DNA of 64,000 nt from Paenibacillus sp. 37 (GTDB lineage Bacteria > Bacillota > Bacilli > Paenibacillales > Paenibacillaceae). The stretch lies in contig NZ_CP043761.1 of assembly GCF_008386395.1 (NCBI RefSeq), positions 620,001 through 684,000 on the forward strand, given 5' to 3'. Below the pieces are notes generated by a model. It worked only from the letters and a program-made list of their open reading frames with translations, was not told the DNA's origin and searched no databases. Both the position numbers and the translations under genes were made by a program. Each line of letters starts with the position of its first letter. Position 1 is the first letter of the stretch. Shown here one piece after another: positions 8,561 to 16,341 of the stretch.

Positions 8561-9776
8561 TATTGTGAATATCGCACCTGTCCGCAGGCGTTTATCCAAT
8601 GGTCTGTCGGTCCACATTTTCCCCGAACCCCAGTTCCATCATACTTTTGTTTCGTGGTCCGTGTCCTATGGCTCAATCCATGATGCAGCCCTGCCTGGCA
8701 GAGCGCATTTCCTTGAGCATATGATGTTCTACAATCCGGATCAACGACCCGTCAAGCCGCTATTTCATACTCTGGGAGCTTCGACATCTGCATTGACACG
8801 TTACGATGTAACAACTTATCAAATGGCCTGCACAGGCGATTTGAAACGAAGTCTGGAGTTGTTCACCGGCATGCTAGCTACTCCATATTTCACCCCGATG
8901 CATCTGGAACAGGAACGGTCCGCCATTCATCAGGAGCTGTCCATGTATGCAGACCAGCCCTCCTGGAGAGCTTTGCAGCAGTTGACTCAGATGATGTATG
9001 GCAGCAATCACCCCATCACAATGGATGTTGCAGGTACACCGGATAGTCTGTATCAAATGACAACGGATGAGCTGAATCATGCTTACAATACTCGCTATGA
9101 CACAGGAAGAATGGCAGTAGCGGTAGCGGGTCCGGTTGAAGCGGAGTTCATTGTGGACATGCTGGAACAATTCCCTGCAAAAGAATCACTGAATGATGCC
9201 TACCTGCCAGAAGTTACACTCGACTATTTGGGCGAGGACTCCAATAAACAATATCGGGAGATTGAATGCGGATTGTCCTTGCCGCTTGTAAGGTATGGGT
9301 TCCGTGCAGAAGATGGGATGCAATTGAAAGAGCAAATCGCTTGCATGATCGGCATTGAAGCTTTACTGGGTGAAACTTCCGATTTCTACGCGGAATGTAT
9401 GGAGTTGGGTCTGCTTCATAAGGGTGCAGAATGGGACCACTATTATCGTAAGGAATTTGCCTTTTCGAACGCTTGTGGGTATTCAGCAGATCCCGTTTCT
9501 TTATATAACCGGGTTGAGGAGATGTGTGAGCATATTCAGAACGGAACGCTGTCCCTATCCAACTTCAACTATGCACGGATGAAGTGGTTAAGCAAGTATT
9601 ATGCAGACATGGATTCGTTAAAACAGCGATGCATGCACGTCTCCGAATATGAGGTGATTGGACTGGATTATATGCAGCTTGGCACGTATGCACTTGAATT
9701 AACAGTAGAAGAGGTTAGGAGTGGTCTTAGAACTATTGCAACGTCTGCTCGTCTGCGGATGGTTGTTATACGTTAG
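8553..9776 (+). CDS. M16 family zinc metallopeptidase (active subunit)
   Basis: 407 residues. Inverzincin motif HFLEH at residues 52-56 (His52, Glu55, His56), with the distal glutamate probably Glu128 in RSAIHQELSMY. The remainder matches M16 domain topology but is one-half size, as in dimeric bacterial M16 enzymes such as AlbF/YmfH. AAGGAGGTG directly before ATG 8553 inside the preceding gene shows coupled translation. M16 enzymes clip short peptides inside a closed chamber. In this operon a leader-peptide or small-substrate protease is plausible, but no precursor peptide gene is visible in the window. No signal peptide. Confidence 0.88.
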   Translation: MNSIVNIAPVRRRLSNGLSVHIFPEPQFHHTFVSWSVSYGSIHDAALPGRAHFLEHMMFYNPDQRPVKPLFHTLGASTSALTRYDVTTYQMACTGDLKRSLELFTGMLATPYFTPMHLEQERSAIHQELSMYADQPSWRALQQLTQMMYGSNHPITMDVAGTPDSLYQMTTDELNHAYNTRYDTGRMAVAVAGPVEAEFIVDMLEQFPAKESLNDAYLPEVTLDYLGEDSNKQYREIECGLSLPLVRYGFRAEDGMQLKEQIACMIGIEALLGETSDFYAECMELGLLHKGAEWDHYYRKEFAFSNACGYSADPVSLYNRVEEMCEHIQNGTLSLSNFNYARMKWLSKYYADMDSLKQRCMHVSEYEVIGLDYMQLGTYALELTVEEVRSGLRTIATSARLRMVVIR

Positions 9777-9810
9777 CATGTACGTAACCCCGTTTAGGGA
9801 GGAGGGCCTT

Positions 9811-10617
9811 ATGGATTCCAGAACCGGAACAATCAGCAGCCTTCTGGCAATGAGGGAACAAGGGAATGATACGTTCACGCCATTTTCAGGAGAACCGGAG
9901 GTCCACATTTGGACACAGACTTTACCCATAAGGGAGGATCAACTGCAGACAGCGACTACCATGGAATCCGATGCAATGACTATAGACGAACATGAACGTA
10001 TGGCTAGAATCAGTACAACCTCACGTCTACAGGCTCATTGCTGGATGATTTCAAGGGTTTTCTTGCGAAGAGTGCTGGCACAGTACATGCAGCTTCAGGC
10101 AAGGGATATTCGATTTGAATACGGCACTTCCGGAAAGCCTTATCTCGTGGGAGGTCCGCAATTCAGCCTTTCGCATACGAATGGGCTGTGTGTACTGGCG
10201 ATTGCATCCAGTAACAACGCAATTGGCATAGATGTCGAATGGGTACGCCCACTGATAAGAGAGCAGGCCATCATCCAACGTTTCCTGACGGAAGAGGAAC
10301 GGGATTATGTGCTGGAAGCCATGTGTTCCGGGGAAGGTTCTTCTTTTTTGCTGTGGAACATTCTTACAGGCAAGGAGGCCTGGATCAAGGCTTCCGGTCA
10401 ATCTTTATGTGGGCAGTGGAGGAATCTGAATACGGCACAAGCTATATATCATCATGAACATTTGCTGAAATGGGCCGGACAGAAGTATGTGTTGCAGTCT
10501 CTGAAAATGGGCAAAGGCTACTCCGCGTCATTATGCGTGACAGGGAGCCAAATACCACTCATTCACTGGATGAATATGGATAAAAATATGCAAAGCGATG
10601 AGGGGATCTGTAATTAA
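9811..10617 (+). CDS. Sfp-type 4'-phosphopantetheinyl transferase
   Basis: 268 residues. Converts apo carrier proteins (ACP/PCP) to holo form by moving phosphopantetheine from CoA. Visible family motifs: FSLSHT, then IGIDVEW (Mg-binding Asp and Glu), then WNILTGKEAWIKASG (the W-KEA-x-K-x-G block). Start ATG 9811 was chosen because GGGAGGAGG lies 6-8 nt before it; upstream GTG and ATG codons (9721, 9778) overlap or crowd the peptidase gene and lack a site. Last gene of the left operon. No carrier protein is encoded in the visible part, so the partner should be left of the window or encoded elsewhere. Confidence 0.88.
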   Translation: MDSRTGTISSLLAMREQGNDTFTPFSGEPEVHIWTQTLPIREDQLQTATTMESDAMTIDEHERMARISTTSRLQAHCWMISRVFLRRVLAQYMQLQARDIRFEYGTSGKPYLVGGPQFSLSHTNGLCVLAIASSNNAIGIDVEWVRPLIREQAIIQRFLTEEERDYVLEAMCSGEGSSFLLWNILTGKEAWIKASGQSLCGQWRNLNTAQAIYHHEHLLKWAGQKYVLQSLKMGKGYSASLCVTGSQIPLIHWMNMDKNMQSDEGICN

Positions 10618-10631
10618 ATCTTACATATCTA

Positions 10632-10659
10632 TTGTCTAAACATTGGCATTACCTATAAT
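10632..10659 (+). promoter_or_regulatory. Sigma-A-like promoter of the S9 peptidase gene
   Basis: TTGTCT (10632-10637), a 16-nt spacer and a perfect TATAAT (10654-10659), 66 nt before the start codon. Marks the break between the left operon and the peptidase gene. Confidence 0.55.
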
Positions 10660-10682
10660 ATGGACAAATGGTACCTTAATTT

Positions 10683-10703
10683 ACCAATGTTAAATTCATT
10701 GGT
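10683..10703 (+). promoter_or_regulatory. Inverted repeat in 5' leader of the S9 peptidase gene
   Basis: ACCAATG, 7-nt loop, CATTGGT: a perfect 7-bp palindrome just downstream of the predicted transcription start. Could be a repressor operator or a small RNA hairpin; not distinguishable here. Confidence 0.35.
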
Positions 10704-10724
10704 TCAATTCCAAGGAGGTTTGTC

Positions 10725-12536
10725 ATGATTCAGTTCCCTAAACCGGATGTCGAGCAATATTTTCAGACGTACCGCATTTCGCATTTTGCCGTATCGGCAG
10801 ACGAGAAACGTTTGTTCATGGACAGTAACCTGAACGGTCAGCCGAATATTTGGGCGATGGATTTGCCTGGAGGATACCCGTATCCTTTAACATACTTGAA
10901 TCAGAGCAGTCAATTTATCAAGGCAGACCCGCAAGGACGTCATCTGCTTACCGCGTTTGATCGGGATGGAGATGAGAACTATCATCTGTATGCACTCCCA
11001 CCCGAGGGTGGTGTTCCACTGCCTGTGGTTCCGGCGGAACCAAATGATCGCTGTTATTTCGCTGAGTTGTCCGAGGATGGACAGCGTCTCTATTATGTCA
11101 CCAGCGCGGGTAATCCGAATTATCTGAATTCACGCCGCATCGATCTGGAGACAGGTGAAGATGAACTGTTATACAGTGGAGAAGAGGTTACGAGCAGCCT
11201 GGTTGCCGTAAGTCCTGACGAGAAGAGTTATGTCATTCTCAAAATGTACTCGAATACGTATCAGACGGCGCATCTGTATCGTAACGATGAAGAAATGGTA
11301 ATTCTGCCTGCCTCAGAACGTCATAGTCAGGTATCCGATTTGATTTTTGCAGATGATAATCGCCTTCTGTTCATTACCAATGACGACTCGGCATATTCCT
11401 ATGTGGCTGAATATCGCATCGATACCCGTGAATTCCGTCTAGTGTGCCAAATCGAAGGGGAAGACGTAGAGTTTATCCGCTGGCATAAGGCTTCCCAGAC
11501 CTTATATTTCTGGACACTTACAGGACCGGAAAATCGTATGTACGTATTGGGCAAAAATGCCGCCGAGCCTCGGAGCGTAGAGATGCCGCTGGATACGATA
11601 GAGCAGGTCAACGTTACCAAGGCTGGTAATGTGTATATCCTCGGACGTGGAGCGATCCAACCGCATAACATATATCGCCAAATGGCAGATGCAGAGTCCT
11701 GGGAGCCGCTGACCGCCAATCGGGTAACGGGACTTGACCTAAGTGATCTCGTGTATCCTGATGTTATTCGGTATAACTCCTACGACGGACTGGAGATCGA
11801 AGCGCTCTTGTTCAAAGCAAAGCCGGAGCAGGCCAATGGTTATACGGTTTTCTGGCCACATGGAGGGCCGCAAGCCTCGGAAGCGAAGTTCTTCCGGCCG
11901 ATGTTCCAGATGAAGCTCGCTCAGGGCTATCATATCTTTGCACCGAATTTCCGGGGCAGTACCGGATATGGTGCGGAATTCGTTAAATTGGTTGAGAGAG
12001 ATTGGGGCGAAGGGCCAAGGCTGGACTGTGTTGCCGGGATCAACTGGCTGTTTGATCAGGGTATTACCTCGCCAGAGCGGTTGTTTGTGGTAGGTGGAAG
12101 CTATGGGGGATATATGACCCTGTTATTGGCAGGGCGCCATCCGGAGCTGTTCCGGGCTGCGGTCGATATTTTTGGGCCGAGCAATCTGTTCACGTTCCTG
12201 GAATCCGTACCGGAAGACTGGAAGCCAATGATGGATAACTGGCTGGGTGATCCGGTCCGTGACCGTGAACGTTTAACGAAGGATTCACCGATTACGTATC
12301 TCGATCAGATGGTTAACCCGATGCTGGTCATTCAGGGTGCCAATGATCCAAGGGTCGTGAAGGCCGAATCCGATCAGATCGTGGCTGCGCTCCAGTCGAA
12401 GGGAATTGATGTGGAATACATCGTTCTGGATGATGAGGGGCATGGTTTCTCCAGAAAGACTAACGAGATTCTCGTATATCGCAGGATGCTGGAGTTTTTG
12501 CAGAAACATCAGGAGTCACCCGTCGCACAAGCCTAA
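10725..12536 (+). CDS. S9 family serine peptidase (acylaminoacyl/prolyl-oligopeptidase type)
   Basis: 603 residues, cytosolic (no signal peptide). N-terminal beta-propeller of WD40-like TolB repeats (about 1-330) followed by an alpha/beta-hydrolase domain (about 345-600). Catalytic triad visible: Ser in GGSYGGYM, Asp in QGANDPRV, His in DEGHGF. Such enzymes remove acylated or unmodified N-terminal residues from short peptides. AAGGAGGT at 10712-10719 precedes ATG 10725. It has its own promoter, so a link to the operon upstream is only positional. Confidence 0.9.
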   Translation: MIQFPKPDVEQYFQTYRISHFAVSADEKRLFMDSNLNGQPNIWAMDLPGGYPYPLTYLNQSSQFIKADPQGRHLLTAFDRDGDENYHLYALPPEGGVPLPVVPAEPNDRCYFAELSEDGQRLYYVTSAGNPNYLNSRRIDLETGEDELLYSGEEVTSSLVAVSPDEKSYVILKMYSNTYQTAHLYRNDEEMVILPASERHSQVSDLIFADDNRLLFITNDDSAYSYVAEYRIDTREFRLVCQIEGEDVEFIRWHKASQTLYFWTLTGPENRMYVLGKNAAEPRSVEMPLDTIEQVNVTKAGNVYILGRGAIQPHNIYRQMADAESWEPLTANRVTGLDLSDLVYPDVIRYNSYDGLEIEALLFKAKPEQANGYTVFWPHGGPQASEAKFFRPMFQMKLAQGYHIFAPNFRGSTGYGAEFVKLVERDWGEGPRLDCVAGINWLFDQGITSPERLFVVGGSYGGYMTLLLAGRHPELFRAAVDIFGPSNLFTFLESVPEDWKPMMDNWLGDPVRDRERLTKDSPITYLDQMVNPMLVIQGANDPRVVKAESDQIVAALQSKGIDVEYIVLDDEGHGFSRKTNEILVYRRMLEFLQKHQESPVAQA

Positions 12537-12580
12537 GTTGAGAGATTCCATGTTTGATTGAAAAATAGTGAGATATAAAA

Positions 12581-12612
12581 ACCGCCAGAGATCATTCTTG
12601 ATCTTTGGCGGT
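12581..12612 (+). terminator. Hairpin terminator after the S9 peptidase gene
   Basis: 14-nt arms (12581-12594 and 12599-12612, one mismatch) around loop TTCT, between convergent genes. The downstream T-run is poor, and it is preceded by ATAAAA for the opposite strand. Confidence 0.6.
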
Positions 12613-12706
12613 TCTATCCGTGCGTCCAGATGTTGGTCGACATATATGGAGTGATACATACGTTAGTTTGGAAGGCCCCTATCCTTGAGCGACCTGTCCA
12701 AATCTA

Positions 12707-13741
12707 CTAATCTAGCAATGCGACAATCGAATTAATGGACTGCTGCGCCCACTGTGCAAAAGGCAGGTCGGCTGCCCACGTCACTTGTCCTGTCGCTTTG
12801 GCTTCCCCCCACCACAAGATACGTTGATAGAGCAGATGCATGCTGAGACGTGTGCGGAAGTGTTGGCATTTCTCCACATCTGCTGCACAGACCAGATCCC
12901 GGTAGCAGCGAAGGAACTGTGCGGCCAGTTCTGGTTGCCCCTCACGAACATACCTGGTGGATATTTTGGTTAGGTCGGCTGTTCCGTCTCCGAAATAGGC
13001 CGTTGTAAAATCGAACAAACCACTAATCTGCCACCCTGAAGAAAGGTCATTGGAATTTTGAATCAGAATATTCTCGACCTTGAAGTCTCCCATGACAAAA
13101 CACGGAACAGCTCTGGACCGAAATGCCGGTTCAGCATTCTTGAATTGATCGTCCACCCACCGAACATCTTCATCCGTAATTACGGAGTATTGTTCAGCAT
13201 CATGTAACCAGTGGCGAATGGTTCCGTACAACCAGTCCAGATAATCGCCTGCAAAGGAAACAATCTGCTGCGCTACAGGATCATATTCCCCGGCGTCAGG
13301 CACCTTCCAGCGGTGCAGCTCAGCCAAAGTATGGGCAAGCATACAGGCGATCTCTTCCTGATCCTGCTGTGACAGTGAAGCCTGGAATACCGGATCATAC
13401 AGGTGATTCCCGGGCAGGCGCGGCATGATGGCATAACTCCAGCCCAGAAGTTCGGTATCTTCCTGTAATAAATAGGGGTCAGGGACAGGAATGGACGTAT
13501 GTTTCGCCAGTTGTTCTACAAAGAACTTTTCTTCCTGTAACTGTCCTGCATATAAAGGATTGCCTTTCAGAATATACTCTCCAAGGGAAGTTCGAATGAG
13601 CAAGGTCTGCCCCATAACCCCTTTATCCGTTCGTTGATAGTCTTCAAGGCTTCCCAGTTCAAGTTCATTCAGCGCGTCCTGCAATGAAATGGCAGCCACT
13701 TCGCCAAGTTGATTGGAACCAAAATAGATACGGGTTGTCAT
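12707..13741 (-). CDS. Aminoglycoside phosphotransferase (APH)-family kinase
   Basis: 344 residues with the protein-kinase-like APH fold: ATP lobe with GEYILKGNPLYAGQL (Lys) near 50-70, catalytic loop CFVMGDFKVENILI (the family HGD-x4-N, with Met in place of His) and metal-binding Asp in LFDFTTAYFGD. Phosphorylates an unknown small molecule; family members handle aminoglycosides, choline, homoserine or fructosamine. AGGAGG lies just upstream of ATG 13741. Second gene of a two-gene minus-strand unit, 21 nt after the TPR-SUKH gene. Antibiotic resistance should not be assumed. Confidence 0.8.
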   Translation of the reverse strand: MTTRIYFGSNQLGEVAAISLQDALNELELGSLEDYQRTDKGVMGQTLLIRTSLGEYILKGNPLYAGQLQEEKFFVEQLAKHTSIPVPDPYLLQEDTELLGWSYAIMPRLPGNHLYDPVFQASLSQQDQEEIACMLAHTLAELHRWKVPDAGEYDPVAQQIVSFAGDYLDWLYGTIRHWLHDAEQYSVITDEDVRWVDDQFKNAEPAFRSRAVPCFVMGDFKVENILIQNSNDLSSGWQISGLFDFTTAYFGDGTADLTKISTRYVREGQPELAAQFLRCYRDLVCAADVEKCQHFRTRLSMHLLYQRILWWGEAKATGQVTWAADLPFAQWAQQSINSIVALLD

Positions 13742-13762
13742 ATGGCCGGATCCTCCTGAAGT

Positions 13763-14737
13763 TTAGTCCTCATTCTCTTCGTCAGACAGGTCATACCAAT
13801 CCTCATCGACCAATCCACGGATGAAAGCTTCAAAATTCGGCGCAAGATATGTAATCTCATAATCATTTTCCTGATCCACATGAACGACACAGGGTTCGCC
13901 TTCAGGACCACAGAAACGATAATCCAGCATAACGACATCATGGCCAGCGGATGGACAATCACAGATCACAATCCCCAGGTCAGGGTATCCCCAATCTTCG
14001 ATCATGAACCGACTCCCAAACTCTCCTCCAAGGGAATACATCTTGTCCCGGCCGATCCCCAAAATACTTGAAATCTCAATATGGTCCACAGCCCAGGAGG
14101 TTGCTTCTTCGGTTGGGAACACCGTTCGTGCAGGGATTCCACCATTTTGGGTATGCATAAGCTGAATATAGGAGGCAGGGAGCTTGTAACCAAATTCGTG
14201 TTCAAGAGATACAATCATGTCTTCGTCAAAGGGGGCCGACACATGGTTATCCCGTGCATAATCACTCTGCTTCCAGAATGTCACTGGGTCGTACGTTCCT
14301 GAAGCAGCACGAAGATGGTTCAACGTGCCACGCTGCTCCCATGCTGTCACTTGTTCTTCATGGCGTTGTCGATCCCGTCGCATCTTCTTGGTAAAAGGTC
14401 GAATCTGACTTAGAAATTCAAGGGTTGATTCATCATGAGGCTGAAGTTCGTTAGCTCTCTCAAACGCCAATAGTGCTTGTTCATAGTCGGCGATATAACA
14501 GTACGCGTACCCTAAGCGATAATGCCACAGCGGGTCGTTTACCCCTTGCTCCTCGACAGACAACAGTTGTTGAATGGCTTCGCGGTAACGTGCGTCATTG
14601 TTATAGGCTCTGGCGAGTTGACCAATCAGATCATAATCCCGTTCTAAGACGGGGATACGCTCGATACGTTCAATAATGAGACTGAATTGGTCCTGCTCAT
14701 GCCACAAGTTGATTTGTTCCAGCAGTTCTCTTTCCAT
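13763..14737 (-). CDS. TPR and SMI1/KNR4 (SUKH) domain protein
   Basis: 324 residues. N-terminal half holds tetratricopeptide-like helix pairs (for example ALLAFERANELQPHDES, about 88-105). C-terminal half (about 175-310) fits the SUKH/SMI1-KNR4 fold: an LPASYIQLMHTQNGG block and GHDVVMLDY-x-GPEGEPCVVHVDQE, then an acidic tail. SUKH proteins include immunity proteins of polymorphic toxins and intracellular scaffolds. No toxin gene is adjacent, so a regulatory or housekeeping role is equally likely. Weak ribosome-binding site (GAGG). Probably co-transcribed with the downstream kinase. Confidence 0.8.
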   Translation of the reverse strand: MERELLEQINLWHEQDQFSLIIERIERIPVLERDYDLIGQLARAYNNDARYREAIQQLLSVEEQGVNDPLWHYRLGYAYCYIADYEQALLAFERANELQPHDESTLEFLSQIRPFTKKMRRDRQRHEEQVTAWEQRGTLNHLRAASGTYDPVTFWKQSDYARDNHVSAPFDEDMIVSLEHEFGYKLPASYIQLMHTQNGGIPARTVFPTEEATSWAVDHIEISSILGIGRDKMYSLGGEFGSRFMIEDWGYPDLGIVICDCPSAGHDVVMLDYRFCGPEGEPCVVHVDQENDYEITYLAPNFEAFIRGLVDEDWYDLSDEENED

Positions 14738-14802
14738 GAATAGGCCTCATTTCGTTGGGAGGGATGTGAGTCTCTTCCAACTATTTTACAAGGTTCAGAG
14801 AT

Positions 14803-14857
14803 AAAAAAACACTCCCGCTTGTAGACAACCACGATGGCTTTCTACGAACAAGGAGTG
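14803..14857 (-). terminator. Intrinsic terminator downstream of nrdB
   Basis: Read on the minus strand: arms 14857-14841 and 14825-14810 (CACTCC/GGAGTG core with interior mismatches) followed by seven T (14809-14803). Confidence 0.8.
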
Positions 14858-14904
14858 CTCTAATGTGATCATTATGCATGATTGAAGAATGCAATTAACT
14901 GGGT

Positions 14905-15936
14905 TTACAAATCGTCAAATCCGTTATCGTCCCCAACTTTACCGTAGTTACGGGATTTGGCTTCGAAGAAGTCTGTTTTGGTTGCATTCAGTGCTTCATC
15001 GGAGAATGGTTTGATCCAAGGCATGCAGTTTACATCCACACCTTCATATGCTTTTTCCATACCCATCAGACGCAGACGTTTGTTGGCGATGTACTTGATG
15101 TAATCTTCCAGCTCGTTCAGGTCAATGCCGCGTACGTTGCTGAGCGTGTAATGTGCCCAGTTGGTTTCGAGCTCAACCGCACGATTAATAGTTGTGTATA
15201 CATACTCCATGTTCTCAGGTGTGTTCAGTTCAGGGAAGTCTACCAGCAACTGTTTGTACACTTCGGCGAAGAAGTAACAGTGTTGGTTTTCATCCCGTTG
15301 GATATACGAGATCATCTGGCTGGTTGCCATCATTTTCTGGTCACGGGCCAGGTTGTAGAAGAAGGCAAACGTACTATAGAAGAAGATTCCTTCAAGTACC
15401 AGATCGGCTACCATAGCCTGGAAAAACGTCTGTGGAGACGGCTCGTCCCGGAAGTTCTGATAGATATCAGCGATGAAACGGTTACGGTCAAGCAGTACCG
15501 GATCATGTTTCCAGTATTCGAAAATTTCCTTTTGCTCCCGATCCGATACGATGGAAGAGAGTACGTAAGAGTACGATTGGTTATGAACAACTTCCTGTTG
15601 TCCGATAATGGCCGAGATCGCTTCGAGTGAAGAATCGGTAAAGTAACGTTTTACGTCACCCACAAACATCGTCTGCATGGAATCAAGTACCGCGAGCAGA
15701 GAGATGTTGATTTTAAACGTACGTTGCTCTTCCTCGTCTAATTGGGCAAACTGGGAAGCATCTTTGGACATGGGAATCTCGTCTGCGATCCAGTGGTTAA
15801 GTAGCAGTACTTTGTACAATTTGTACATATGTGGCATGCGAATGTCGTTCCAGTTCAGGATACCGGAGCATTCACCTTCAATAATACGGGTTGATTGGTT
15901 AGGGGCTTCGGTATTGAAAATTTTCTGTACTTGCAT
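14905..15936 (-). CDS. nrdB: Ribonucleotide reductase class I beta subunit (radical subunit)
   Basis: 343 residues. Makes the radical that NrdA uses to reduce ribonucleotides. Diiron/dimanganese ligands and radical site are visible: Asp in LAVLDSMQ; Glu, His and Tyr in EVVHNQSY, giving E-x2-H-x3-Y with the radical Tyr; Glu in LEGIFF; and E-x2-H in IQRDENQH. ATG 15936 is favoured because AAGGAG lies 10 nt before it; the GTG at 15948 overlaps that site. It lies 405 nt downstream of nrdA with a terminator between, so it needs its own promoter. No nrdI is nearby, which argues against a standard class Ib operon. Confidence 0.93.
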   Translation of the reverse strand: MQVQKIFNTEAPNQSTRIIEGECSGILNWNDIRMPHMYKLYKVLLLNHWIADEIPMSKDASQFAQLDEEEQRTFKINISLLAVLDSMQTMFVGDVKRYFTDSSLEAISAIIGQQEVVHNQSYSYVLSSIVSDREQKEIFEYWKHDPVLLDRNRFIADIYQNFRDEPSPQTFFQAMVADLVLEGIFFYSTFAFFYNLARDQKMMATSQMISYIQRDENQHCYFFAEVYKQLLVDFPELNTPENMEYVYTTINRAVELETNWAHYTLSNVRGIDLNELEDYIKYIANKRLRLMGMEKAYEGVDVNCMPWIKPFSDEALNATKTDFFEAKSRNYGKVGDDNGFDDL

Positions 15937-16231
15937 TGTTCCGTTCACTCCTTGAATGAATTTACACTGTATAACTACGATGACAGAACAACCTTCCGAT
16001 CACTGTTATCCCCTGATTTTTTTGATCCTCTTTCAAGGGGGAAAATCCGGTGATAAAGGCGATGTGTATGCTTCCGAAGTAGCTTTCTTACAGAAAGCTT
16101 TTAGCTTCGCTTCTTCAGCTTTGTTCTGTCCTCTTCGTTATCGTGTAATCATTAATTCTTTTATATATATTAGGATTGTATAATGTGGCATCTATATCAA
16201 CATCTTGCGATGCTGTGATCGTGTTTTAGGC
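15937..16231 (-). other. Leader/promoter region of nrdB, no gene
   Basis: About 300 nt of non-coding DNA. AT-rich tract (TATATATAAAA-like, near 16150-16180 on the minus strand) probably carries the nrdB promoter, but no clean -35/-10 pair stands out. A 7-bp hairpin (AGCTTTC...GAAAGCT) lies at about 16080-16100 in the presumed leader. Confidence 0.4.
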
Positions 16232-16281
16232 AAAAAAGAACCAGGGCAACGCCATTTTGCAATCAAAACAGGATGCCCTGG
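16232..16281 (-). terminator. Intrinsic terminator downstream of nrdA
   Basis: Perfect 8-bp stem CCAGGGCA/TGCCCTGG (16281-16274 with 16248-16241), long loop, then TTCTTTTTT on the minus strand. Separates nrdA from nrdB. Confidence 0.75.
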
Positions 16282-16341
16282 TGGTCACCTTGAATCTAAT
16301 AAATCTTCTCTGTCATACATAAAACGTAACTTGCGCAAAAA

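Noticed and set aside
7838..8617. 259-codon open frame on the minus strand
   Set aside because: It lies antisense to the two M16 genes, has no ribosome-binding site and no recognisable protein features.
9721..9810. Longer N-terminus for the phosphopantetheinyl transferase
   Set aside because: GTG 9721 overlaps the peptidase gene and lacks a ribosome-binding site; ATG 9811 has GGGAGGAGG.
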